DNA of 64,000 nucleotides from CAYRAV01 sp964422365 (lineage in GTDB: Bacteria; Bacillota; Clostridia; Lachnospirales; Lachnospiraceae): NCBI GenBank assembly GCA_964422365.1, contig CAYRAV010000009.1, positions 10,185-74,184 on the forward strand. The letters run 5' to 3'. The notes under the pieces were generated by a model. That model worked only from the letters and a program-made list of their open reading frames with translations. It did not search any database and was not told where the DNA came from. The translations under genes were made by a program, and so were the position numbers. The number at the start of each line of letters is the position of its first letter. Position 1 is the first letter of the stretch. This document shows positions 16,854-25,735 of the stretch, in pieces.

Positions 16854-18674
16854 ATGAAAGTGCTTCTTACAGCAGTCAATGCAAAATACATTCATTCTAA
16901 TCTGGCAGTCTATAGTTTAAGTGCATATGCAAAAAAGTACAGAGAGCAGATAGATATTGCTGAATATACCATCAATCATCAAAAAGAGCATATTTTAATG
17001 GACTTATACCAAAGAAAACCAGATGTGATTGCAGTGTCCTGTTACATATGGAATATAGATATGGTGAAAGATATTTTAAAAGAACTGCGGAAAATTTTAC
17101 CTGCTGTGAAAATATGGCTGGGAGGACCAGAAGTTTCTTATGAAACAGAGCAGTTTTTGTTAGAAGAACCATATATTGATGGAATTATGATTGGGGAGGG
17201 AGAGGAAACCTTCTTAAAATTAATGAAGTACTATCAGGAAAATTCTATAAAATTAGAGGATATCAAATGTATTCAGTATCGTGTCAGTGCCAGGAAAGGA
17301 ACATGCGATATAGAAGATAACATAAGGTGCGATGATGGGAACAAAATATATGGGACTTATCAGATTGGAATGGTTGATTTTACTGCATTGCCATTTCCCT
17401 ATGAAGATATAACAAGATTTGAAAATAAAATCATTTATTACGAAACAAGCAGAGGATGTCCGTATTCCTGCAGCTATTGTCTGTCTTCGATTGAAAAGAG
17501 TGTCAGATTTAGAAATATGGATTTGGTAAAGAGAGAGTTAAAGTTATTTTTAGATCACAATATTCCACAAGTGAAATTCATTGACCGAACCTTTAACTGT
17601 AACCATAAACGTGCGATGGAAATCTGGCAGTTTTTAAAGAAAAATGACAACGGCACTACAAATTTTCATTTTGAAATTTCAGCAGATTTGATCAATGAAG
17701 AGGAAATCACACTATTACAGACATTGAGGGAAGGGTTGATACAATTTGAAATCGGTGTTCAGTCTACTAATCCTAAAACCATAAAAGCCATTCATAGAAC
17801 CATGAATTTGGAAAAATTAAAAAATGCAGTTCATGAAATCAGAGCTGCAAGAAATATTCACCAGCATTTAGATTTGATAGCAGGTCTGCCTTATGAAGAC
17901 ATTACTTCCTTCAGGCAATCATTTGCGGATGTATATAAAATGAAGCCGAATCAGTTGCAGCTTGGATTTCTAAAAATATTAAAGGGTTCTAAAATGTATG
18001 AGGAACAAAAAACACATGGAATGGTTTATCAGGAGAAGACACCCTATGAAGTACTTTATACAAACTGGCTTACTTATGAAGATGTGTTAACATTAAAAAA
18101 GGTGGAGGATATGGTAGAGGTTTACTATAACAGTGCCCAGTTTGTGAATACCATTGGGTTTTTGGAACATTTTTATGAAAATCCATATGATTTTTATCTG
18201 GAGCTTGGAAATTACTATGAAGAAAATGGATGGCTGTATTTAAGTCATACAAGAATGGCAAGATATGAAATTTTGTTAGGTTTTGTGAAAGAGCGTTTCC
18301 CAGATAGAATGGAAGTATTTGGAGAAATTTTAGTTTATGATTTGTATCTAAGGGAAAATCTAAAAAGCCGTCCTTCCTATGCAAAGGATCAGGATTTATA
18401 TAAAGATGTATATCGAAAATTTTACCGTAATATGGAGATGATAGAGAACTATCTGCCTGAATACAGAGAATACCAGTCAAAGCAGATTGCCAGAATGACA
18501 CACTTAGAGCATTTCAATTATGATATAGAAGAAACAGCAAAGACCGGAAAGGCAGTGGACAGAGAACAATTTGTAATTTTTGATTACAAGAAGCGGGATT
18601 TTCTGCATTATAGTGCAAGGACTGTTATCATTACACAGGAAGAAATGGAACAGACAATTGTAAAAGAGAAATAG
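16854..18674 (+). CDS. B12-binding-type radical SAM protein with DUF4080 end
   Basis: About 606 residues. The N-terminal B12-binding-like domain (MKVLLTAVNAKYIHSNLAVY to GIMIGEGEETFLKL, about 1-130) is followed by the radical SAM barrel with the iron-sulfur motif CPYSCSYC (about 204-211) in YYETSRGCPYS. The C-terminal part (about 400-560) matches DUF4080 (VEVYYNSAQFVNTIGFLEHF and HTRMARYEILLGFVKERF). Such proteins are widespread in Clostridia; the reaction is unknown. The cobalamin His motif DxHxxG is not obvious, so cobalamin may not bind. I chose ATG16854, where the family usually begins; ATG16827 is possible. An exonuclease gene follows after 43 bp. Confidence 0.85.
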   Translation: MKVLLTAVNAKYIHSNLAVYSLSAYAKKYREQIDIAEYTINHQKEHILMDLYQRKPDVIAVSCYIWNIDMVKDILKELRKILPAVKIWLGGPEVSYETEQFLLEEPYIDGIMIGEGEETFLKLMKYYQENSIKLEDIKCIQYRVSARKGTCDIEDNIRCDDGNKIYGTYQIGMVDFTALPFPYEDITRFENKIIYYETSRGCPYSCSYCLSSIEKSVRFRNMDLVKRELKLFLDHNIPQVKFIDRTFNCNHKRAMEIWQFLKKNDNGTTNFHFEISADLINEEEITLLQTLREGLIQFEIGVQSTNPKTIKAIHRTMNLEKLKNAVHEIRAARNIHQHLDLIAGLPYEDITSFRQSFADVYKMKPNQLQLGFLKILKGSKMYEEQKTHGMVYQEKTPYEVLYTNWLTYEDVLTLKKVEDMVEVYYNSAQFVNTIGFLEHFYENPYDFYLELGNYYEENGWLYLSHTRMARYEILLGFVKERFPDRMEVFGEILVYDLYLRENLKSRPSYAKDQDLYKDVYRKFYRNMEMIENYLPEYREYQSKQIARMTHLEHFNYDIEETAKTGKAVDREQFVIFDYKKRDFLHYSARTVIITQEEMEQTIVKEK

Positions 18675-18717
18675 CAGATAATAGAATGACAAAAATGATA
18701 GAAAGGAACAAAAGAAA

Positions 18718-19446
18718 ATGCAATCATATATTGCCGTAGATTTAGAAACAACAGGATTATCTCCCATAGAGAACGAAATTTTGGAAATTGGTGCGGTTCT
18801 TGTAGAAAATGGTAAAATGATAGATAAATTCTCTGAACTTGTAAGACCAACAGCAAAGATACCACCAAAGATAACAGAACTTACAGGAATTGATGATAGT
18901 ATGGTAGAGGGCGGGCCGCCAATCCATGAAGTGTTAGAGAGATTTCTTATATTTGCAGGAGACAAACCTCTGTTGGGACATAATTTGAAGTTTGATTACA
19001 GCTTTTTAAAAGTCAATGGGGAAAAGATTGGTAAGAAAGTCAACCCATTTGGTATAGATACATTAAAAATTGCAAAACATGTTCTGCCAGAGCTTTCAAG
19101 TAGAAGCCTGGCAAGCCTTTGTGATTATTATCACGTGAAAAATAAGCAGGCACATCGTGCTTATGAAGATGCTGAAGCTGCTGCGAAGATTTTTGAAAAG
19201 ATGAAAAAGCAGTTTCAAACTACAGTTCCAGAGGTATTTCATCCGCAGGAAATGCACTATAAGGTAAAAAGGCAGGAGGCAATTACAATAAAACAAAAAA
19301 AGTACTTGCTAGATTTAATAAAATGTCATAAAATCAAGATTGAGGCAGTATTAGATGAAAATACAGCTTCCATAGATGAACTAACCAAAAGCAAAGCCTC
19401 CAAACTGATAGATTATATTATTTTACACTATGGAAAGATATATTAG
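18718..19446 (+). CDS. DnaQ-like 3'-5' exonuclease (PolC/epsilon type)
   Basis: 242 residues. The DEDDh exonuclease motifs are clear: YIAVDLETTGLSP (D and E of motif I), LLGHNLKFDYSFL (motif II), and HRAYEDAEAAAKIF (His and Asp of motif III). A C-terminal helical stretch (about 180-242) with many lysines may bind nucleic acid. It probably trims DNA or RNA ends. ATG18718 follows AAAGGAAC. Its TAG overlaps the stop of the convergent gene at 19443 by three bases, so the two genes share their ends and no separate terminator exists. Confidence 0.88.
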   Translation: MQSYIAVDLETTGLSPIENEILEIGAVLVENGKMIDKFSELVRPTAKIPPKITELTGIDDSMVEGGPPIHEVLERFLIFAGDKPLLGHNLKFDYSFLKVNGEKIGKKVNPFGIDTLKIAKHVLPELSSRSLASLCDYYHVKNKQAHRAYEDAEAAAKIFEKMKKQFQTTVPEVFHPQEMHYKVKRQEAITIKQKKYLLDLIKCHKIKIEAVLDENTASIDELTKSKASKLIDYIILHYGKIY

Positions 19447-20048
19447 TGCTTTAAGATTAAAGTCAATTCCTTTACAATATGGTCTTTCATAAGTGTGGGA
19501 AGGGAGCTGGCGGTTTGTTTTAATTCCTTAATTTTTATATAGTTTCCTTCCGCCTGATAGATGGAAGCAAGCAGGATATAACTTTTACTGACATCCGTTT
19601 TACAGGAAATAGCATATTCTAATATCACTTTGGCCTTTTCGGATTCCTGCTGCTGATAAAGATAATCTGCCCATTGCTGCAAAGTGCGGGCAAGGAGAGT
19701 GAAATTGTAATCACAATCTGAAAGTTCAGGAAGATGAACAGAGCCATAAGTAAGTTTAAGATCTGTATTGGAATAGCCAGTAAGATTTAAAATCTTTTTT
19801 TGTGATAGATCAAGGATTTTATCCTGTATTTCATTTAATTTTGTATCATCTGTCTGTCGAAATGGAAGGCTGTCAACCGGGATGGTAATATAATCCAGAT
19901 GGGAAATGTCAGCAGGACGTGAAAAATTTGCTCTGCGTTCCCGCTCGTAGAAAGTTTCTTCTGTCTGTTTTTGGGTACGATTTGCCTTTCGGATTTCGTA
20001 ATTGAGCCAGAATAAAAATACAATAATGCATAAAAACATAACGGGCAT
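19443..20048 (-). CDS. membrane-anchored protein with TPR-like C-terminal half
   Basis: About 201 residues starting at the ATG at 20048 (MPVMFLCIIVFLFWLNYEIR), which has an AAAGG ribosome site; an upstream ATG at 20093 is less likely. One N-terminal membrane segment is followed by a basic stretch and a soluble domain. The end contains helix pairs (LLARTLQQWADYLYQQQESE, SYILLASIYQAEGNYIKIKE) that look like two tetratricopeptide repeats. Function is unknown; it may be a scaffold at the membrane. It converges on the exonuclease gene with overlapping stops. Confidence 0.7.
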   Translation of the reverse strand: MPVMFLCIIVFLFWLNYEIRKANRTQKQTEETFYERERRANFSRPADISHLDYITIPVDSLPFRQTDDTKLNEIQDKILDLSQKKILNLTGYSNTDLKLTYGSVHLPELSDCDYNFTLLARTLQQWADYLYQQQESEKAKVILEYAISCKTDVSKSYILLASIYQAEGNYIKIKELKQTASSLPTLMKDHIVKELTLILKH

Positions 20049-20159
20049 ATGAATACAACCTTTCTGAAAAATTATTTTTAACAAGTGAATCAATGGTGAA
20101 AAGGATTTCAGCCTTTTTCATCATTTTAGATATATTGCTTTATAAAAAGCAAAGGTATT

Positions 20160-20222
20160 TGTGAGGACAGTGTCAGCTGCCAAAGTTGGTCAGGCTGTCA
20201 TGCTTATAGCAGGCTGCTCACA
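20160..20222 (+). other. compact inverted-repeat structure upstream of a small gene
   Basis: TGTGAG at 20160 pairs with CTCACA ending at 20222. Inside, GACAG (20166) can pair with CTGTC (20195), and AGCAGGCTGCT near 20207-20217 is self-complementary. The region would fold as a small branched RNA just before the ribosome site of the 34-residue ORF. It does not match a riboswitch class that I recognise. It could equally be a leftover repeat. Confidence 0.3.
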
Positions 20223-20250
20223 GGAATAAAAAATGTAAAGAGGTGAAAAA

Positions 20251-20355
20251 ATGAATTTCCACAACAAAAAATTTCAAAGAGTGGTAGCAGGTGTCATTGT
20301 AGTTGCACTTATAGCATCTATGTTAATAACAGTGGCGGCATCAGGTATTATGTAA
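20251..20355 (+). CDS. small single-pass membrane protein (34 residues)
   Basis: ATG20251 stands behind a good AGAGGTGAAAAA ribosome site. The protein begins with basic residues (MNFHNKKFQRV), has one membrane segment (VAGVIVVALIASMLITVAA) and ends SGIM. It resembles short N-terminal-positive membrane peptides seen commonly in Lachnospiraceae genomes, function unknown. It lies 72 bp before the VanW-family gene, on the same strand. The clear ribosome site and the clean hydrophobic helix argue for a real gene. Confidence 0.65.
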   Translation: MNFHNKKFQRVVAGVIVVALIASMLITVAASGIM

Positions 20356-20427
20356 GACACTACCATAACTATACATAATGAAAAATAAAAAGTCAAATAA
20401 TAGTCTTAATTTCAAAGGGGAAAAATT

Positions 20428-22002
20428 ATGAAAAAAAATGTAAGCAGAAAATTAGGAATTGTATTCATCTGTGCTTGTCTTGGAATGGGGATAGTACAAA
20501 ATTATTCCAATATAAAAGCGGAGACAGTAAAAGCAGATTCTTCGAAAGCATGCAATAATATTCATGTAGAAGATGTAGACGTCAGTGGTATGGATGCCAA
20601 TGAAGTAAAAGCAGCCATTGACAGTTATGTGGCAGAGATGAAAGATAAAAAAGTCACAGTTTTAGTAGGAGAGAAGAAAGCAGAAACAACATTAGAGGAT
20701 TTAGGATATTCTTGTAATTCAGATCAGGTGGTAGATGAAGTGATTCATTTTGGGAAAATAGGAAATGCCATCAAAAGATATAAAGATTTAAAAGATGTAG
20801 AAAATGAAACAGTTGTATATCATCTGGAATTTGATTTAGATACAAAGAAAGTAAAAACATTTGTAGAAGAGGAATGTGCAAAATATAATGTTAAGCCGGT
20901 AAACGCTGCCTTGACTCGGAAAAACGGAAAATTTATTGTAACAGATTCTGAAAGCGGAAAAGAAGTAGTGGAAGATGAAACCATCGAAAAAATAAAGAGT
21001 GTGATTGCAGATGGATGGAATGAAAACAGAATTGAAGTAGAAGCAATTATAAATAAATCAGAACCAAAATATACAAGTGAAAATTTTGAAAAATGTAAGG
21101 ATGTATTAGGAAGTTATACCACAAGCTATGCTTCTTCTAGTGCAAGCAGGGCACAAAACCTTGCCAATGCAGCAAAATTATTAAATGGTAATGTTGTATA
21201 TCCAGGTCAAACATTTTCTGTAAGTGAAAAATTGGTACCATTTACAGTAGAACATGGATATCAGGTAGCTGCAGCATATTCACAGGGACAAGTTGTTGAC
21301 AGTGTAGGCGGTGGAGTATGTCAGGCTTCTACTACTTTATATAATGCTTTATTAAGGGCAGAGGTAGAAATTGTAGAACGTTATAACCATTCGATGATTG
21401 TTACTTATGTAGAACCTTCTATGGACGCAGCAATCTCCGAAGGGGTAAAGGATTTGAAATTTAAGAATACTTCAGATGTTCCATTATATATTGAGGCATA
21501 TACCGAAGGAAGGCAGATTACTTTTAAAATTTATGGAGAAGAAACAAGAGATACAAAGCATAGAAAAGTAGAATATAAATCAGAAGTATTAGAAACAATA
21601 CAGCCAGGAGCTGATAAAATAGTAGAAGATCCTACTCTGCCAGAGGGGTATACAAGAGTAACACAGTCTGCACATATCGGCTATAAGGCACAGCTTTGGA
21701 AAATTGTAACAGTAGATGGAAAAGAGGAAAGCAGGGAAGTGATAAATTCAAGTTATTATGCTGCAGAACCACGATATGTTACAAAAGGTACAAAGTCTAA
21801 CACACCTCAGAATACAAAAGGACCAGAAAGTCCTAATCCGAGCGGGGCACCAAAGAAAACTGAAGCGCCAGCGAAAACCGAGGCACCAAAAAGAACCGAA
21901 GCACCAAAGAAAACCGAAGCACCGAAAAAGACCGAAGCACCAAAGAAGACAGACACACCTGCAGTTGAGCAACCAGGGAAAAGTGATGAAATTGTTGGAT
22001 AA
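20428..22002 (+). CDS. VanW-family surface protein with G5-like domain and TEAPKK repeats
   Basis: 524 residues. Signal peptide (1-31, KKNVSRKLGIVFICACLGMG). Two N-terminal peptidoglycan-binding-4-like segments (VEDVDVSGMDANEVKAAIDS) precede the VanW domain (about 225-365: YASSSASRAQNLANAAKLLN, PGQTFSVSEKLVPFT, DSVGGGVCQASTTLYNALLR, ERYNHSM). A G5-like beta domain follows (about 385-445). The last 75 residues are Pro/Lys/Thr-rich with six near-perfect six-residue repeats. VanW proteins occur at the cell wall, and some vancomycin clusters carry one, but no resistance genes are here. GGGGAAAAATT precedes ATG20428. A terminator follows at 22054. Confidence 0.88.
   Translation: MKKNVSRKLGIVFICACLGMGIVQNYSNIKAETVKADSSKACNNIHVEDVDVSGMDANEVKAAIDSYVAEMKDKKVTVLVGEKKAETTLEDLGYSCNSDQVVDEVIHFGKIGNAIKRYKDLKDVENETVVYHLEFDLDTKKVKTFVEEECAKYNVKPVNAALTRKNGKFIVTDSESGKEVVEDETIEKIKSVIADGWNENRIEVEAIINKSEPKYTSENFEKCKDVLGSYTTSYASSSASRAQNLANAAKLLNGNVVYPGQTFSVSEKLVPFTVEHGYQVAAAYSQGQVVDSVGGGVCQASTTLYNALLRAEVEIVERYNHSMIVTYVEPSMDAAISEGVKDLKFKNTSDVPLYIEAYTEGRQITFKIYGEETRDTKHRKVEYKSEVLETIQPGADKIVEDPTLPEGYTRVTQSAHIGYKAQLWKIVTVDGKEESREVINSSYYAAEPRYVTKGTKSNTPQNTKGPESPNPSGAPKKTEAPAKTEAPKRTEAPKKTEAPKKTEAPKKTDTPAVEQPGKSDEIVG
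21847..21954 (+). repeat. 18-bp tandem repeat encoding A-P-K-K-T-E units
   Basis: Six consecutive 18-base units (consensus GCACCAAAGAAAACCGAA) at the end of the VanW gene encode repeats of APKKTE with small changes (APAKTE, APKRTE, APKKTD). Such runs expand and shrink by slippage and usually form a wall-spanning linker. Copy number likely varies among strains. Confidence 0.85.
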
Positions 22003-22053
22003 AAAATAGAGATAGATGTTGTAAATTTCTGTTTAGCAGTACAACCTTCAAGC

Positions 22054-22107
22054 AAAGGTGCCACATTAAGCAATCGTAAAAAGCTGTTTAGTGTGGTACT
22101 TTTTTTA
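22054..22107 (+). terminator. terminator after the VanW gene
   Basis: A long imperfect hairpin pairs AAGGTGCCACATTAAGC with GTTTAGTGTGGTACTTT across about 15 bases of loop and runs into TTTTTTT. It starts about 50 bp after the stop and is well placed to end the VanW transcript. Confidence 0.7.
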
Positions 22108-22130
22108 TCATGAAAGATTGCGAACACACT

Positions 22131-22152
22131 CTAGAGCGTGTTTGAAAATTGC
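22131..22152 (-). repeat. solo end of MITE family A
   Basis: CTAGAGCGTGTTTGAAAATTGC is the reverse complement of the right end of the family A elements at 4255 and 50938. It is preceded by ACACACT, giving a CTAG-centred palindrome as seen next to copy 1. After base 22152 the sequence no longer matches the family. The remaining 200 bp to the next gene contains nothing else I can identify. Confidence 0.6.
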
Positions 22153-22369
22153 CTGCCATTCGCCAATATGTGAAAAAAATTGCATAAATTATGTAAAAAC
22201 CTGCCCCGCTTTCTTACAATAATCGGGAATTTCCTATGATTCTCATTCCATTATTGTGGACATTTATTAAGTTTTGGAAGTTTAGACATAAAATCTGCAA
22301 TTGATGCAAAATTTTCAAAGTGTGATGCTGTGACAGAAAGTAAATTAGAATGAGAGGAATGTATACAAA

Positions 22370-23353
22370 ATGGATTTTGGAAAAGTAAAAGAAACAGTGT
22401 TAAAGCGTTCTGTTTTAAAGAAGATTGGCCATAGAAGAGAGGAAGTAGTATTGGGGCCTGGGATAGGAATAGATTGTGCTGCCATAAAGTTAGAGGAAGA
22501 TGAAGCGGCAGTATTGTCTACAGACCCTGTGACTACTGCAAGAAAGAATATTGGTATCTTAGCTATTCATACCACAGTAAATGATTTAGCAGCATCAGGA
22601 GCAGAACCAGTTGGTGTACTTGTGTCTATTTTACTGCCGGAGCGGGCAAGAGAATCAAAATTAAGAGAAATTATGGAAGATATAGAACATACTTGCAAAT
22701 TTCTAAACATAGAAGTAATAGGTGGACATACAGAAGTGTCAAGAGCAGTCAATCAGCCGTTGCTTACGATAACAGGAATTGGAAAATGCAAGAAAGAAGA
22801 ATTGACACACAGTAAAAATCTGACACAAGGACAGGATTTGGTTATGACAAAATGGGCAGGCATGGAAGCTGCTGCTATTCTTGCTGTGGAAAAGGAGAAA
22901 GAGCTGCATACCCGTTACAGCATGGAATTTTTAGAGGGAGCACAAAAGATGATGGAAAAACTTTCTGTATTAGAGGAAGCAAAGATAGCGAAAGCATTTG
23001 GTGTGTCTGCAATGCATGATATAACGGAGGGAGGAATTTTTGGTGCACTTTGGGAAATGGCAGCAGCATCTAATGTGGGTGTAGAAGTGGAATTGAAACA
23101 GATACCTATGAAACAGGAGATAATAGAAATTAGTGAATTTTTTGATTTGCACCCTTATCAGATGTTATCGGGTGGAAGTCTGCTTATTGGATGTAATAAC
23201 GGGAAAAAGCTGGTGGAAGAATTTTATAAAGCAGGAATCCCTGCATCTGTAATTGGGAAGGTGACCAATAGTAATGATAAGGTTGTGATTCATGAAGAAG
23301 AGAGAAGGTTTATTGAGCCGGTAAGGATGGATGAGATTTATAAAGTATTGTAA
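22370..23353 (+). CDS. AIR-synthase/HypE-like ATP-binding protein
   Basis: 327 residues of the AIR synthase-related fold (PurM/HypE/ThiL group). Visible: GPGIGIDCAAIKLEEDEAAV (first metal/ATP loop), STDPVTT, HTTVNDLAASGAEPVGVLVS (conserved aspartate of the dimer interface), EVIGGHTEVSRAVNQPLLTI, MHDITEGGIFGALWEMA and MLSGGSLLIG. The sequence is closer to the HypE-like orphan proteins of Clostridia than to PurM. No hydrogenase maturation genes are nearby and the C-terminal cysteine of HypE is absent, so a carbamoyl-dehydration role is unlikely. SelD was also considered but its N-terminal Cys/Sec motif is missing. Substrate unknown. AGAGGAAT precedes ATG22370. Confidence 0.8.
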   Translation: MDFGKVKETVLKRSVLKKIGHRREEVVLGPGIGIDCAAIKLEEDEAAVLSTDPVTTARKNIGILAIHTTVNDLAASGAEPVGVLVSILLPERARESKLREIMEDIEHTCKFLNIEVIGGHTEVSRAVNQPLLTITGIGKCKKEELTHSKNLTQGQDLVMTKWAGMEAAAILAVEKEKELHTRYSMEFLEGAQKMMEKLSVLEEAKIAKAFGVSAMHDITEGGIFGALWEMAAASNVGVEVELKQIPMKQEIIEISEFFDLHPYQMLSGGSLLIGCNNGKKLVEEFYKAGIPASVIGKVTNSNDKVVIHEEERRFIEPVRMDEIYKVL

Positions 23354-23580
23354 GAGGGAAAGAGTGTATAGATAAAAAATACGCAAACTTAAGTATTGTA
23401 ATCAGGGAGCAAAAGAGATAGAATAAGAGAATAATGGATGCTGTTCGAACTGTGGCAAGTGCTTCATGCCATTATTTCAAGTGTGGAAGGGAGCAGTATC
23501 ATAAGGTTCAGGGTTATGTACGATATAATTCCTAACAAAGTTTAACAGCAGTACAAGGATTGGAAAAGGAGAGGATTATT

Positions 23581-24066
23581 ATGCGTAATGAAATATTGCA
23601 GATTTTGAATAAACAGGGGCGGATGCTGCCAGAGGATATCGCTGCCATGATAGGGAAGGATGTAGAGGATGTAAAGAAAGAAATTGCTGCCATGGAAGAA
23701 GAGAAAGTGATTTGTGGATACCCTACATTAATCAATTGGGATAAGACAGACTGTGAAAAAGTAAGCGCATTGATTGAAGTAAAAGTAACACCGCAAAGAG
23801 GTCTTGGATTTGATAAGATTGCAGAGAGAATTTATAAATATGACGAGGTAGAAAGCGTATCTCTGATATCAGGCAGTTTTGACTTGGCGGTTATGATAGA
23901 GGGAAAAAGCATGCGTGAAGTTGCAAACTTTGTATCTAGTAAACTGGCACCAATTGAATCAGTATTAAGCACTTCAACAAACTTTGTATTAAAGAAATAC
24001 AAACAGCATGGTCTTGCATTAACTGATGAAAAATCTGAAGATGAAAGGATGTTGATTACACCATGA
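23581..24066 (+). CDS. Lrp/AsnC-family transcriptional regulator
   Basis: 161 residues. An N-terminal winged helix (NEILQILNKQGRMLPEDIAA, MIGKDVEDVKKEIAAMEEEK) and a C-terminal RAM ligand-binding domain (SALIEVKVTPQRGLGFDKIA, VESVSLISGSFDLAVMIEG) give the Lrp design. AAGGAGAGG sets ATG23581; a TTG at 23560 in the same frame lies before that site. The stop overlaps the start of the aminotransferase gene by four bases (ATGA), so the two are translated together. It probably responds to an amino acid handled by the partner enzyme. Confidence 0.9.
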   Translation: MRNEILQILNKQGRMLPEDIAAMIGKDVEDVKKEIAAMEEEKVICGYPTLINWDKTDCEKVSALIEVKVTPQRGLGFDKIAERIYKYDEVESVSLISGSFDLAVMIEGKSMREVANFVSSKLAPIESVLSTSTNFVLKKYKQHGLALTDEKSEDERMLITP

Positions 24067-25223
24067 GAAATCCATTATCAAAAAAAGTTGTAGAGATTGA
24101 ACCTTCCGGAATCCGTAAATTCTTTGATATTGTAAGTGAAATGAAGGATGCAATTTCTCTTGGTGTAGGAGAGCCGGATTTTGATACACCATGGCATATT
24201 AGAGAGGAGGGAATTTATTCCTTAGAAAAGGGAAGAACATTCTATACCTCTAATGCAGGATTAAAGGAATTAAAAGAAGAGGTTGTAAAATACTTAGAGA
24301 GAAAATGCAAAGTTACATATCATCCGGTAAAAGAAGTGATGGTAACAGTAGGAGGAAGTGAGGCAATTGATATTGCATTTCGTGCCATGTTAGATGCAGG
24401 GGATGAAGTACTGATACCAATGCCAAGTTTTGTATCTTACCTTCCCTGTGTCACATTAGCAGATGGTGTTCCTGTGCCAATTGAATTGAAGGAAGAGAAT
24501 GAATTTAAATTAACAAAAGAGGAACTGTTAGAGCATATTACAGATAAGACGAAAATTCTTGTACTGCCATTTCCAAATAATCCAACAGGGGCAGTGATGA
24601 CAGAGGAAGATTTAAAACCAATTGTAGATATTGTCATAGAAAAAGATTTGTATGTGATTTCAGATGAAATCTATTCAGAATTAACTTATGGGAAACCGCA
24701 TAAAAGTGTGATATCTTTTCCGGGAATGAAGGAGAGAACCATTTTAATCAATGGGTTTTCCAAGGCCTATGCTATGACCGGATGGCGTTTGGGATATGTG
24801 GCAGCACCAGCTTTGATTTTAGAGCAGATGTTAAAGATACACCAATTTGCCATTATGTGTGCACCAACTACAAGCCAGTATGCAGCAGTGGAAGCCCTTA
24901 GAAATGGGGATAAGGATGTGGAGATGATGCGTACAGCATATGACCAGAGAAGAAAGTTTCTGATAAAGGCATTAAGGGATATGGGAATCAAATGCTTTGA
25001 ACCATTTGGGGCATTTTACATATTTCCAAGTATTAAGGAATTTGGTATGACATCAGAGGAATTTGCTACAAAACTGTTAGAGGAAGAGAAAGTAGCTGTA
25101 GTGCCGGGAAGTGCCTTTGGTGCAGGAGGAGAAGGCTTTATTCGTATTTCTTATGCATATTCTATTGAGGATTTGAAGAAGGCATTGGCAAGGATTGAAG
25201 TGTTTATCAAAAAAATAAAGTAA
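24063..25223 (+). CDS. class I/II pyridoxal-phosphate aminotransferase
   Basis: 386 residues, normal length. Motifs: LGVGEPDFDTPWHIREEG, TVGGSEAIDIAFRAML, PFPNNPTGAVM, VISDEIYSELTYG and the PLP lysine in INGFSKAYAMTGWRLGY; the arginine that binds the substrate carboxylate lies in EGFIRISYA near the end. This is the AspB/PatA-like subgroup that moves amino groups between amino acids and 2-oxoglutarate. It overlaps an Lrp regulator and is followed 14 bp later by trmL. Exact substrate cannot be told from sequence. Confidence 0.92.
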   Translation: MRNPLSKKVVEIEPSGIRKFFDIVSEMKDAISLGVGEPDFDTPWHIREEGIYSLEKGRTFYTSNAGLKELKEEVVKYLERKCKVTYHPVKEVMVTVGGSEAIDIAFRAMLDAGDEVLIPMPSFVSYLPCVTLADGVPVPIELKEENEFKLTKEELLEHITDKTKILVLPFPNNPTGAVMTEEDLKPIVDIVIEKDLYVISDEIYSELTYGKPHKSVISFPGMKERTILINGFSKAYAMTGWRLGYVAAPALILEQMLKIHQFAIMCAPTTSQYAAVEALRNGDKDVEMMRTAYDQRRKFLIKALRDMGIKCFEPFGAFYIFPSIKEFGMTSEEFATKLLEEEKVAVVPGSAFGAGGEGFIRISYAYSIEDLKKALARIEVFIKKIK

Positions 25224-25237
25224 GGAAGTTTTGAGAT

Positions 25238-25735
25238 ATGTTAAATATTGTTTTACTGGAACCGGAAATACCAGCTAATACAGGAAATATTGGAAGGACC
25301 TGTGTGGCAGCAGGTGCAAGACTGCATTTGATTGAGCCAATGGGGTTTCGAATCAATGAAAAATCTGTCAAAAGAGCAGGTTTGGATTACTGGAATCAAT
25401 TAGATGTGACAATATATGATAATTATGCAGATTTTTTAGAGAAAAATCCGGGAGCCAGAATATATATGGCAACAACTAAGGCAAAACATAAATATACAGA
25501 TGTGTTTTATGAGAAAGATGCTTATATTATGTTTGGAAAAGAAAGTGCTGGAATACCAGAAGAAATACTGGTAGAAAATCAAGAGCAGTGTATTCGAATC
25601 CCAATGGTGGGAGATATTCGTTCCCTGAATCTTGGAAATTCAGCCGCCATTATTTTGTATGAAGCATTGCGGCAGCAGGGATTTGAACATATGAATACAG
25701 AAGGAGAGTTACACCGATTAACATGGACAGAATAA
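25238..25735 (+). CDS. trmL: tRNA (cytidine/uridine-34-2'-O)-methyltransferase TrmL
   Basis: 165 residues, a compact SPOUT methyltransferase. N-terminal NIVLLEPEIPANTGNIGRTC, then GARLHLIEPMGFRINEKSVK, and the knot region FGKESAGIPEEIL, CIRIPMVGDIRSLNLGNSAA are the classic TrmL motifs. It methylates the wobble ribose of leucine tRNAs. AAGGAAG precedes ATG25238. It is the last gene of the Lrp-aminotransferase-trmL run. Its stop codon lies in the stem of the terminator that follows. Confidence 0.95.
   Translation: MLNIVLLEPEIPANTGNIGRTCVAAGARLHLIEPMGFRINEKSVKRAGLDYWNQLDVTIYDNYADFLEKNPGARIYMATTKAKHKYTDVFYEKDAYIMFGKESAGIPEEILVENQEQCIRIPMVGDIRSLNLGNSAAIILYEALRQQGFEHMNTEGELHRLTWTE

Noticed and set aside
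21847..21954. Possible CRISPR-like array
   Set aside because: The repeat is 18 bp with no spacers and encodes APKKTE units in frame. No other direct-repeat array with regular spacers was seen in the window.
22370..23353. Selenophosphate synthetase (SelD) or HypE assignment
   Set aside because: The fold is right, but the N-terminal Cys/Sec motif of SelD and the C-terminal cysteine of HypE are missing and no partner genes are near.
23354..23580. Riboswitch or T-box before the Lrp gene
   Set aside because: There are some inverted repeats (GGCA...TGCC near 23452), but no T-box, SAM, glycine or other known core motif could be found.
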